Source: Chromobacterium haemolyticum
GTDB lineage: Bacteria > Pseudomonadota > Gammaproteobacteria > Burkholderiales > Chromobacteriaceae
Length of the DNA: 64,000 nucleotides
Direction of reading: 5' to 3'
Assembly: GCF_002081825.1 (NCBI RefSeq)
Contig: NZ_MUKU01000002.1
Coordinates: 62,001 to 126,000 of the forward strand
Numbering within the stretch: position 1 is the first letter of the stretch; every line of letters begins with the position of its first letter. The position numbers and the translations under genes were made by a program. The notes beneath the pieces were generated by a model, which saw only the letters and a program-made list of their open reading frames with translations, ran no database searches and had not been told where the DNA came from. Shown here one piece after another: positions 15,569 to 22,832 of this stretch.

Positions 15569-18319
15569 ATGAGCGAGCCGTCAAAGCCCAAAGAGCCTGA
15601 CTGGTCCGGCCTCAACCTGCCGGTGTTGACCGAGGTGGTGGATGAGTCGCAAGTGCCCACCTTGGGCGACGAAGTCATCGACATTCCCGATTTTGATTTC
15701 TCCAGTGAACTGGACGCGCTGGCCGACCAGTTGGGCCAGCCACCGCAAGATTTGCCCGCCGAACTGGAAATTCCCGAACTGAGCCTGGAAGAACTGATCG
15801 CCGCCCCTGTTCCCGGCGAAGAACCTTTGCTGGACCTGGCTTCGCTGCCGTCGCTGGACTTGGACGACATACCCGCCTCCGAGCTGGGCATCGAGCAAGT
15901 GTTGCCGGGCTGGAGCCCCGCCGTGGCCTCGCCGGAAGCGGCGCTGCCGGCGGCGGCGGAGGCCGGTGATTTCGAATTCTTGTTGCAGCCGGTTGGCGAG
16001 GAGCCGCCGACGGAGGCTTTGGCCGATGAGTTCGCGCCCATCGCGGAAGAGGCGCCGGCCGCGATGCCTGATCGGGCGCTCGATACCGAGCCGCTAGTTG
16101 CCGAGGCTGAGCCGGTAATGGAGGCCGCGCTTGCGGCCGCCGAGTCGGAGCCCGTTGGCACCGAGATTCCGGACGCGGAGGCGCCGCCCGCCGTGCCGGA
16201 TGTCGGTGCGGCCGAGACCCTGATCGAGCCGTCCGCGCCGACGCCTTTCACTTCCATTTCCTTGGATAGCCTGCCCACCGGCGTGCTGGGCGGTGGAGTC
16301 GGACCGGAAACCCAGGTGGACAGCTTGCTGCCGAGTTGGCCGGAGAGCTCGGAGGAGGAAGCCGCCCCCGTCTGGCCGGAGTCCGCCGAGGCCCCAGCCG
16401 TCGGCTTGCCGGACGCTGCGGCGGACGATCTGGAACAATTTGCGCCGCTCCAGGGCGAGAGCGCCGTCGAAGCCTCGCCTGAAATGAATGAGCCGCCTGT
16501 GCCGGCGTTTGACGTCGCGCCGGCGGTAGCGCCCGAAGCGATATTCGAATCGGCGGAGGCACTTCCCGATGCGATGATTTCGCCGGAGTCCGCCGTCGCC
16601 TCGGCGCTTGCTGTGCCGGGAGAGGAGCCCTTGCTGGCCGAGATCGACCAGGCGCTGGCGGGTTTGCAGACTGAGCCTGTCTTGGCGATGCCGGAGGCCG
16701 TTGAGGCGGAGGCGCATGAGCCTCCGGCTACGGCGGAAGCGCCAATGATGGATGTCGCGTTTGTCGAAGCGGCGGCAGAGCCTGTGCAGGACGAGGCGTT
16801 GGAGCCGCAAGCCGCCGAGTTGGAAGTCCCGCAGCTGGACGCTGGGTTTGCCGAGCTGGCGGAAGCCGAAGCGGCGGCAGAGCCTGTGCAGGACGAGGCG
16901 TTGGAGTCGCAAGCCGCCGAGTTGGAAGTCCCGCAGCTGGACGCTGGGTTTGCCGAGCCGGCGGAAGCCGAAGCGGCGGCAGAGCCTGTGCAGGACGAGG
17001 CGTTGGAGCCGCAAGCCGCCGAGTTGGAAGTCCCGCAGCTGGACGCTGGGTTTGCCGAGCCGGCGGAAGCCGAAGCGGCGGCAGAGCCTGTGCAGGACGA
17101 GGCGTTGGAGCCGCAAGCCGCCGAGTTGAAAGTCCCGCAGCTGGACGCTGGGTTTGCCGAGCCGGCGGAAGCCGAAGCGGCGGCAGAGCCTGTGTTGGAC
17201 GAGGCGTTGGAGCCGCAAGCCGCCGAGTTGGAAATCCCGCAATTGGACGCTGGGTTTGCCGAGCCGGCGGAAGCCGAAGCGGCGGCAGAGCCTGTGTTGG
17301 ACGAGGCGTTGGAGCCGCAAGCCGCCGAGTTGGAAATCCCGCAATTGGACGCTGGGTTTGCCGAGCCGGCGGAAGCCGAAGCGGCGGCAGAGCCTGTGTT
17401 GGATGAGGCGTTGGAGCTGCAAGCCGCCGAGTTGGACGTCTCGCATCTGGACGCTGAGTGTGCCGAGCCGGCGGAAGCCGAAGCGGCAGCCGCGCCTGTG
17501 CTGGACGAGGCGTTGGAGCCGCAAGCCACCGAGTTGGACGTCCCGCATCTGGACGCTGTGTTTGCCGAGCCGGCGGAAGCCGAAGCGACGGCAGAGCCTG
17601 TGTTGGACGAGGCGCTGGAATCGCTAGCCGTCGAACCGGAGGTCCCGCAGCAGGGCGCTGGGTTTGCCGAGCCGGCGGAAGTCGAAGCGGTAGCCGAGCC
17701 TGTATTGGATCAAATGCTGGAGCCGCAAGCGGCCGAGCCGGCAATGCCCTTGGCGGACGTCGAGCCCGAGTCCTTGGCCCTGGCCGAGGGCGAGATTCCC
17801 GAACTGACGGTGCTGGAGTCCGAACCCGAGACCGAGACCGAGACGGATGGGATGGGGGCCGCGGAGTTGGCGGCGGGAGCCGGGGCGCTGGCCGCTGCGG
17901 GCCTGGCGTTGGCTGCCGGCGCGGCGTCGTCGGGAGAACCCGAGCGGGAAGCCGTTTCCGACGGGCCGACGGCGCGCGGAGTGGAAGTCTTGAAAGTATC
18001 CGAGGTGGCTTCGGCCGCTGCGGCGGCCGCGATGATGTCGCCCCAAGCGGTGAATGCGCCGCCGGGCACGGTGGCGGTGATAGACGAACAGGCTTTGCTG
18101 CAGTCCATGTACGAAAAAATGCTGCCGCGGATGAAGGTGGAACTGTCGCTGTGGTTGCAGGACGCTTTGGAGCTACAAGCCAAGCAGATGCTGTCCGGCG
18201 TAATGCATCAGCTCAAGGAGGATTACGAGATGCTGTTCGGCGAAGCCTTGAAGGAGAGCCTGCGTCAGACAATCAACTCTTTGGGCAAGATTGAAAAGGA
18301 TGGGAAACGCGATGAGTGA
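15569..18319 (+). CDS. Large acidic tandem-repeat protein of unknown function
   Basis: 916-residue, strongly acidic, Ala/Glu/Pro-rich protein. Regions in order: an acidic N-terminal segment (1-400) with short motifs such as PDFDFSSELD and PGEEPLL; ten 34-residue repeats (401-740) built on AAAEPVxDEALEPQAAEL; an Ala/Gly-rich hydrophobic stretch near 760-790 that could cross a membrane; and a helical C-terminal domain (~835-916, from DEQALLQSMYEKMLPRMKVEL) that looks like the conserved part. No signal peptide. A GTG two codons upstream is possible; I chose the ATG. It begins two bases after holC and its stop overlaps the next start, so it is expressed with them. I do not recognise the family; the make-up recalls FimV-like or scaffold proteins, but no LysM domain is seen. 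Confidence 0.8.
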   Translation: MSEPSKPKEPDWSGLNLPVLTEVVDESQVPTLGDEVIDIPDFDFSSELDALADQLGQPPQDLPAELEIPELSLEELIAAPVPGEEPLLDLASLPSLDLDDIPASELGIEQVLPGWSPAVASPEAALPAAAEAGDFEFLLQPVGEEPPTEALADEFAPIAEEAPAAMPDRALDTEPLVAEAEPVMEAALAAAESEPVGTEIPDAEAPPAVPDVGAAETLIEPSAPTPFTSISLDSLPTGVLGGGVGPETQVDSLLPSWPESSEEEAAPVWPESAEAPAVGLPDAAADDLEQFAPLQGESAVEASPEMNEPPVPAFDVAPAVAPEAIFESAEALPDAMISPESAVASALAVPGEEPLLAEIDQALAGLQTEPVLAMPEAVEAEAHEPPATAEAPMMDVAFVEAAAEPVQDEALEPQAAELEVPQLDAGFAELAEAEAAAEPVQDEALESQAAELEVPQLDAGFAEPAEAEAAAEPVQDEALEPQAAELEVPQLDAGFAEPAEAEAAAEPVQDEALEPQAAELKVPQLDAGFAEPAEAEAAAEPVLDEALEPQAAELEIPQLDAGFAEPAEAEAAAEPVLDEALEPQAAELEIPQLDAGFAEPAEAEAAAEPVLDEALELQAAELDVSHLDAECAEPAEAEAAAAPVLDEALEPQATELDVPHLDAVFAEPAEAEATAEPVLDEALESLAVEPEVPQQGAGFAEPAEVEAVAEPVLDQMLEPQAAEPAMPLADVEPESLALAEGEIPELTVLESEPETETETDGMGAAELAAGAGALAAAGLALAAGAASSGEPEREAVSDGPTARGVEVLKVSEVASAAAAAAMMSPQAVNAPPGTVAVIDEQALLQSMYEKMLPRMKVELSLWLQDALELQAKQMLSGVMHQLKEDYEMLFGEALKESLRQTINSLGKIEKDGKRDE
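16769..17788 (+). repeat. Ten tandem 102-bp in-frame repeats
   Basis: Unit starts at 16769, 16871, 16973, 17075, 17177, 17279, 17381, 17483, 17585 and 17687. Each unit encodes 34 residues. Units 2-6 are almost identical at DNA level, including synonymous positions, while units 7-10 decay progressively, which indicates recent expansion from the left. Units 1-4 carry PVQDEA and units 5-10 PVLDxx. Because the period is a multiple of three, long spurious open frames appear in other frames and on the minus strand. Confidence 0.95.
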
Positions 18320-18872
18320 CAGATTGTCGCATATCGTCACCAGGTCCGGCGACGATGGCAGCACCGGCCTGGGCGACGGCAGCAGGGTGGGCAAGGACAG
18401 CTTGCGCATCCGCGCGTTGGGTGAGGTGGACGAATTGAACTCGGTGCTGGGGGTCTTGCTGGCGGAAAGGCTGCCGGACGAGGCCAGGGCTTGGCTGTCC
18501 GAGGCGCAGCATGATTTGTTCGACCTGGGCTCGGAGCTGGCGGTGCCCGGCTACAGCGCTTTGGGCGCCGAGCACGTGCAGGCGCTGGAGGCCGTGGTGG
18601 CCTTCCTCAACGAGGATTTGCCGCCGCTGAAGGAGTTCATCCTGCCTGGCGGCGGCCGGGCGGCCGCGTTGTCGCACCAAGCGCGATCGGTGTGTCGTCG
18701 CGCAGAGCGCGCGGTGGTGGCGCTGGCGCAGCAGGAGACGGTGTCCGACGCGGCGCGCCGCTATCTGAACCGTCTGTCTGATCTGCTGTTTGTGCTGTCG
18801 CGTTATCTGAACCGCCAGGCCGGCGAACCGGACGTGCTGTGGCGGCCGGGGCGCAAAACCGGCGAAGTCTAA
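18312..18872 (+). CDS. Cob(I)yrinic acid a,c-diamide adenosyltransferase (PduO type)
   Basis: ATP:cob(I)alamin adenosyltransferase making coenzyme B12, 186 residues. The N-terminal nucleotide-binding motif (TRSGDDGSTGLGDGSRVGK), the helix ALGEVDELNSVLG, and the RSVCRRAERAVV...YLNRLSDLLFVLSRYLNR region are the family signatures. The start codon at 18312 overlaps the stop of the repeat protein (ATGAGTGA), so translation is probably coupled. A strong terminator follows. No B12-dependent enzyme or other cobalamin gene is in the window, so its partner is elsewhere. Confidence 0.93.
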   Translation: MSDRLSHIVTRSGDDGSTGLGDGSRVGKDSLRIRALGEVDELNSVLGVLLAERLPDEARAWLSEAQHDLFDLGSELAVPGYSALGAEHVQALEAVVAFLNEDLPPLKEFILPGGGRAAALSHQARSVCRRAERAVVALAQQETVSDAARRYLNRLSDLLFVLSRYLNRQAGEPDVLWRPGRKTGEV

Positions 18873-18890
18873 GCAGGACGATTCGGCAAA

Positions 18891-18922
18891 AAAACGGCAA
18901 TCCACAAGGATTGCCGTTTTTC
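18891..18922. terminator. Bidirectional terminator
   Basis: Stem AAAACGGCAATCC / GGATTGCCGTTTT with a four-base loop and T-runs on both strands. It ends the pepA-holC transcript (plus) and the Gln/Ala-rich gene (minus). Confidence 0.9.
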
Positions 18923-18935
18923 TGTGAAGGTGGCG

Positions 18936-19535
18936 TCAGGCCACTTCCGAGACCCGCGGCCGGTAAGTGCTGTTCTGCAGTAGGGACTGGGTGGTCTGGT
19001 ACTGAGTGACCGCTAATTGACCGCTGGCGTTCTGTTGCTGGGAGCGGGCCACCGCGTTGTTGTTGGTCTGGTTGGTCTGTTGTTCCGTCTGGTTGTTGGC
19101 GGCTTGCTGCTCATTGGCCGCCGGCACCGTGGTCGGGCGCGGAGGCGTCGCCGGCGGGGCGCTCGCGGCGCGATTGGCGCTGGCCGCTTCCGCCGCGCGC
19201 TGCTGAGCCCGCGGGGTCTCGTTGGCCGCGGTGGTCGGAGTGGCGGAACTGGCCAGGGCGGCGGTTTGGGCCTGTTCCTGGCTGACCCGTTGCTGGTCGC
19301 CGTTGCGGGTTTGCGCGGCGTTGGCCTGCGCGGTGTTCAACTGGCGTTGTAGTTGCTGCTCGACACGGGCGGTGTCGGGATTTTGCCGGACCGCGGTCTG
19401 GCTGACGTTTTGCTGTGAAACCGCAGGGGTGGCGGACCGCGGTTCTTCCAGCGTCTTTTGCTCAGGCCGCGTGTTCTGCAGCGATTGCAATTGCTGCAGA
19501 GAGTTGAGGCTGCCTATGCTGCCGGTGCTTGCCAT
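18936..19535 (-). CDS. Gln/Ala-rich low-complexity protein of unknown function
   Basis: 199 residues with extreme Gln, Ala, Asn and Thr content and no cysteine or tryptophan. The first ~25 residues (MASTGSIGSL...) and the last ~25 (AVTQYQTTQSLL...YRPRVSEVA) look less biased and may be the conserved ends; the middle is predicted to be disordered. No signal peptide or membrane helix. It is transcribed alone, ends at a good terminator, and is separated from tetR by 123 bases. I do not recognise the family. The Q-rich ends slightly recall small flagella-associated or secreted needle-type proteins, but that is only an impression. Confidence 0.7.
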   Translation of the reverse strand: MASTGSIGSLNSLQQLQSLQNTRPEQKTLEEPRSATPAVSQQNVSQTAVRQNPDTARVEQQLQRQLNTAQANAAQTRNGDQQRVSQEQAQTAALASSATPTTAANETPRAQQRAAEAASANRAASAPPATPPRPTTVPAANEQQAANNQTEQQTNQTNNNAVARSQQQNASGQLAVTQYQTTQSLLQNSTYRPRVSEVA

Positions 19536-19658
19536 GTCGCTCTCTCCAAACCGTGGATGCCGTTGCCGTCGCGCAGGACGGTATAGAGCCCAGTTGCCCT
19601 ATATCGCTGATTCTAGAATCTTTTTTACCGGATTGCCGAATTTTTTCAGGCCTAAAGG

Positions 19659-20252
19659 TCAGATTTGTGGCAGTAATACCAATTCCAGCATGCGTTCGGC
19701 CAATTGATCCACGCTCAGCGGCCCTTCAGAGCGGTACCACTGCACCGACCAGTGCAGGCTGCCCAGCAGGGTGCGGCGCAGCAGCGCGGTGTCGGGTTTG
19801 ACTAGGCCGGCGGCGGCGGCTTCGTCCAGCGCTTGCTGCCACAGCGCTTCGTAGCGGTCGCGCAGCACGATCAGGCCGGGCCTGGCGGCGGCGGACACGC
19901 TGCGCCATTCGTACAGCATCACTTCCAGCGCCGCCTGATTGTCCCCCAGCAGCGAATTGAGATGCACGCGGAACAGCGCGGCCAGTTTGGCCCGCGGCGA
20001 TCCGGCCGCGTCCAGCGCGCGCTTCAACTGCTCGGTGGTGCTGGTGATGCCCAGGGCCATTACCGCGACCAGGATCTCTTCCTTGGTGCGGAAGTGGTAG
20101 AACAGGCTGCCGGATTGCATGCCGACCGCGTTGCCCAGGTCGCGCACTGTGGTGCGCTCGTAGCCCTGGTCGCGGAACAGCATCGCCGCGGCGCGGATCA
20201 GCTCCATGCGGCGGCTGTTTTCTTCGACGGGTGCGGTGTTGTCTGTGCTCAT
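19659..20252 (-). CDS. TetR/AcrR family transcriptional regulator
   Basis: 197 residues. The N-terminal helix-turn-helix domain is clear: MELIRAAAMLFRDQGYERTTVRDLGNAVGMQSGSLFYHFRTKEEIL (residues ~16-61, quoted in parts: the recognition helix is SGSLFYHF). The C-terminal ligand domain, with WRSVSAAARPGL and QWYRSEGPLSVDQLA, resembles regulators of fatty-acid or acyl-CoA genes, but the ligand cannot be named. The start ATG overlaps the waaF stop by one base (TAATG), so it is co-translated with waaF. The open frame continues far upstream of this ATG inside waaF, which is not part of the protein. Confidence 0.9.
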   Translation of the reverse strand: MSTDNTAPVEENSRRMELIRAAAMLFRDQGYERTTVRDLGNAVGMQSGSLFYHFRTKEEILVAVMALGITSTTEQLKRALDAAGSPRAKLAALFRVHLNSLLGDNQAALEVMLYEWRSVSAAARPGLIVLRDRYEALWQQALDEAAAAGLVKPDTALLRRTLLGSLHWSVQWYRSEGPLSVDQLAERMLELVLLPQI

Positions 20253-21289
20253 TATTGTGTTTTTTCTTGGGAGTGGGCGTGCAGCAGCGGAAGCGCGGCT
20301 TGCCAGACCCGTTCCGGCTCCATTTTTTCCAGGCAATCGGTATGGCCGTACGGACAGGTCCGTTCGAAACAGGGGCTGCAATCCAGGTTGAGGGAGACGA
20401 TGGCGGCCCGTGTCGACAAGGGCGGCGTGAAGTCGGGGCTGGAGGAGCCGTACAGCGCCACCAGCGGCTTGTCCAGCGCCGCCGCCACGTGCATCAGGCC
20501 GGAATCGTTGCAGACGGCGAGCCGGGTCAGGCCTATCAGGTCTATCGCTTCTTCCAGGCCGGTGGCGCCGCAGAGGTTGACGGCCAGGCCGCCGGAGAGA
20601 CGGCTGATATCGTCGCCCACCTCGCGGTCCTTGCCGGAGCCGAACAACCACACCGCGTAACCGGCGGCGTCGAAGCGGCGAGCCAGTTCGGCGAAGTGCC
20701 GGGCCGGCCAGCGCTTGGCCGGGCCGTACTCGGCGCCGGGGCAGAAGGCGACTGCAGGGCGGCTGGCGTCGAGCTTCAGTTTGTCCAGCGCCGCTTGCTG
20801 GCTGGCGTCGGTGAGCACCAGCCGCGGATGGCTGAGCGGCCGCGGCAGCGGTTCGCCCTTGTCTTCCGCCAGCGCGCAAAAGCGCTCCACCATCATGGGC
20901 AGCGCCTGCTCGTCCAGTTCGCGCGCGTCGTTGAGAATCCAGTAGCGCGATTCGCCGAGAAAGCCGGTGCGCAGCGGGATGCCGGCGAACAGCGGAATCA
21001 AGGCGGATTTCAGCGAGTTGGGCAGCACGATGGCTTGATCGAAGCGTTCGGCGGCCAACTGGCGCGCCACTTTCCAGCGCTCGCCCAGGCGCAGCGCGCC
21101 GTGGCCGAAGGGGTTGAGATGGGCCTTGGCCACTTCTGGCATCCGCGCCAGCAAGGGCAGGGTCCAGGCCGGCGCGAACACGTGCAGCTCCAGATCGGGG
21201 TGGCGTTGGTGCAGTCTTTGGTACAGCGGTTGCGCCATGACGCTGTCGCCGACCCAGGAAGGGCCGATGACGAGGATTTTCTTCTTCAT
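20252..21289 (-). CDS. waaF: Lipopolysaccharide heptosyltransferase II
   Basis: GT9 family glycosyltransferase adding the second L-glycero-D-manno-heptose to the LPS inner core in the cytoplasm. 345 residues, family length. Diagnostic features: the N-terminal KILVIGPSWVGDSVMAQPLYQ, the CPGAEYGPAKRWP motif, CNDSGLMHVAAAL and the C-terminal CSPCFERTCPYGH. Preceded by a leader of about 75 bases with a strong hairpin (21306-21343) after the terminator of the upstream gene, so it should have its own promoter. tetR follows with a one-base overlap. Confidence 0.95.
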   Translation of the reverse strand: MKKKILVIGPSWVGDSVMAQPLYQRLHQRHPDLELHVFAPAWTLPLLARMPEVAKAHLNPFGHGALRLGERWKVARQLAAERFDQAIVLPNSLKSALIPLFAGIPLRTGFLGESRYWILNDARELDEQALPMMVERFCALAEDKGEPLPRPLSHPRLVLTDASQQAALDKLKLDASRPAVAFCPGAEYGPAKRWPARHFAELARRFDAAGYAVWLFGSGKDREVGDDISRLSGGLAVNLCGATGLEEAIDLIGLTRLAVCNDSGLMHVAAALDKPLVALYGSSSPDFTPPLSTRAAIVSLNLDCSPCFERTCPYGHTDCLEKMEPERVWQAALPLLHAHSQEKTQ

Positions 21290-21305
21290 TGCAGATGTTC
21301 CGATT

Positions 21306-21343
21306 GCAAACCGAAACCGGGGCGCAGCCCGGCTTGGGTTTGC
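21306..21343 (-). other. Long inverted repeat in the waaF leader
   Basis: Nested stems GCAAACC / GGGTTTGC (outer) and CCGGG / CCCGG (inner), ending 17 bases before the waaF start codon. No T-run follows, so it is not a terminator. It could be a translation-control hairpin or an operator. Confidence 0.4.
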
Positions 21344-21364
21344 AGACGAGGCGGGCCGGCAAGC

Positions 21365-21392
21365 AAAAAAGGTGCGGCTCGCGCCACACCTT
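21365..21392 (-). terminator. Terminator after the zinc-finger gene
   Basis: On the minus strand, stem AAGGTGTGGC / GCCGCACCTT (one G-T pair) with a GCGA loop and a T-run. It separates ilvE-zinc finger from waaF-tetR. Confidence 0.8.
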
Positions 21393-21419
21393 AGCTGCGT
21401 TGCCGGCGCGGAGCCGGTC

Positions 21420-21620
21420 TCAGTGGTGGCCGCCTGCCGGGCCGTTCAGCTTGTAGCGGGTGCCGCAATAGGGGCACAGCGCTTCGCCGGTCTTGTGCAC
21501 GGGCAGGAACACGCGCGGGTGGGAGTTCCAGGACACCATGTCCGGCATCGGGCAATGCAGCGGCAGGTCGTGCTGGGTGACTTCGATCACGCGTTGAGTG
21601 TTTTCTTTCTGTTCAGCCAT
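21420..21620 (-). CDS. Small zinc-finger domain (CHCC-type) protein
   Basis: 66 residues with the zf-CHCC pattern: a conserved LHCPMPD cysteine, a histidine pair around HPRVFLPV, and CPYCGTRYKL at the C-terminus. Related proteins in mitochondria are complex I assembly or subunit proteins (NDUFS6-like); the bacterial role is not settled. AAGGA precedes the ATG. It follows ilvE by 43 bases on the same strand and ends at a terminator, so the two are probably one operon. Confidence 0.88.
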   Translation of the reverse strand: MAEQKENTQRVIEVTQHDLPLHCPMPDMVSWNSHPRVFLPVHKTGEALCPYCGTRYKLNGPAGGHH

Positions 21621-21663
21621 TCTGTATTCCTTGCGGAGCCGCCGCGCGGGCGGCTCGTCTTGC

Positions 21664-22587
21664 TTAGTTGACGTAGGTCAGCCAGTGCTGGTGTTCGGCA
21701 TCCAGTCCTTTGACGATGTCGAAGTAGCGCTTCTGGATTTCGGCGGTGATGGTACCACGATTGCCGTCGCCGATCGCGCGTCTGTCGAGTTCGCGGATCG
21801 GGGTCACTTCGGCGGCGGTGCCGGTGAAGAAGGCTTCGTCCGCGCTGTAGACCTCGTCGCGGGTGATGCGCTTTTCTACCAGTTCCAGGCCCATTTCCTT
21901 GGAGATCTGCACCACGGTGTCGCGGGTGATGCCTTCCAGCGCGCTGGTCAGGTCCGGAGTGTACAGCTTGCCCTTGCGGATGATGAAGATGTTTTCGCCG
22001 GAACCTTCCGCCACGAAACCATCCACATCCAGCAGCAAGGCTTCGTCGTAGCCGTCGGCGGTGGCTTCGTTGTTGGCCAGGATGGAGTTCATGTAGTTGC
22101 CGTTGGCCTTGGCCTTGCACATGGTGATGTTGACGTGGTGGCGGGTGAAGGAGGAGGTCTTCACGCGGATGCCTTTTTCCAGGCCTTCGTCGCCAAGGTA
22201 GGCGCCCCAGGGCCAGGCGGCCACGATTACGCGCACATCGTTCTTCAGCGGCGCCACGCCCAGTTTCCCGGAACCGTAGAAGGCCATCGGACGGAAATAG
22301 CAGGATTTCAGGCCGTTGGCCTTGACCACGTCCAAGTGGGCCTGACTGATCTGTTGCGGAGTGAACGGCAGCGCCATGCCCAGAATCTTGGCGGAGCGGA
22401 ACAGTCGCGCGGTATGGTCTTCCAGGCGGAAGATGGCCGGACCTTTGGGGGTTTCGTAAGCGCGCACGCCTTCGAACACGCCCATGCCGTAGTGCAGGGT
22501 GTGGGTCAGTACGTGGGTGGTGGCGTCGCGCCAGTCCACCATTTCGCCGTCATACCAGATTTTTCCGTCACGATCAGCCATCGACAT
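21664..22587 (-). CDS. ilvE: Branched-chain amino acid aminotransferase
   Basis: PLP-dependent class IV aminotransferase interconverting Leu/Ile/Val and their 2-oxo acids. 307 residues from the ATG at 22587, which has GGAG nine bases upstream; a TTG at 22602 lies within that ribosome-binding site. PLP lysine is Lys160 in CKAKANGNY; the [13 protein letters not shown] and EGSGENIF motifs are present. The upstream 60 bases lead straight into MITE copy B, so ilvE is transcribed either from within or beside the element or by read-through from glnE. Confidence 0.96.
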   Translation of the reverse strand: MSMADRDGKIWYDGEMVDWRDATTHVLTHTLHYGMGVFEGVRAYETPKGPAIFRLEDHTARLFRSAKILGMALPFTPQQISQAHLDVVKANGLKSCYFRPMAFYGSGKLGVAPLKNDVRVIVAAWPWGAYLGDEGLEKGIRVKTSSFTRHHVNITMCKAKANGNYMNSILANNEATADGYDEALLLDVDGFVAEGSGENIFIIRKGKLYTPDLTSALEGITRDTVVQISKEMGLELVEKRITRDEVYSADEAFFTGTAAEVTPIRELDRRAIGDGNRGTITAEIQKRYFDIVKGLDAEHQHWLTYVN

Positions 22588-22648
22588 CTTGGTGTTCTCC
22601 AATATTGTGTTTTCGTTTGCAGGTGGGGCCGGATCTTGTCCGACCTCA

Positions 22649-22789
22649 GAACCTTTTCAAGGTCTCGCGAGCCAGGGCGAGACAAGGCGAAAACGAGCGA
22701 AAAAGCGGAATGTACACGTGGTACATGAGCATTTTGAGCTCGTTTTCAACGCCGTATCGCTGAGGCGCAGCAGACTTTGAACTAGGTTC
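22649..22789 (+). mobile_element. MITE-like element, copy B
   Basis: 141 bp, left end GAACCTTTTCAAGGTCT, right end AGACTTTGAACTAGGTTC. Flanks are TCA (22646-22648) and TTA (22790-22792), so the duplication is imperfect. It contains the core GGCGAGACAAGGCGAAAACG and an internal palindrome ATGTACACGTGGTACAT. It lies between glnE and ilvE, 43 bases after the glnE stop; unlike the other intact copies it is not at a stop codon. Confidence 0.85.
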
Positions 22790-22832
22790 TTATCCAATGA
22801 GTTTATCTCGCCCTCATGACGCTGTGAACCGT

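Noticed and set aside
15508-17744. Long open frames on the minus strand and other plus frames across the repeat gene (up to 673 codons)
   Set aside because: They arise because the 102-bp repeat is a multiple of three and very GC-rich. Their translations are low-complexity repeats without domains, starts lack ribosome-binding sites, and the plus frame continues seamlessly with holC and the adenosyltransferase.
16769-17788. Direct repeat array as a CRISPR candidate
   Set aside because: Units are contiguous with no unique spacers, and the array is inside one reading frame. No cas gene nearby.
20253-21389. Extension of the TetR frame upstream through waaF
   Set aside because: This part is the out-of-frame shadow of waaF. 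The helix-turn-helix domain begins soon after the ATG at 20252, which overlaps the waaF stop.
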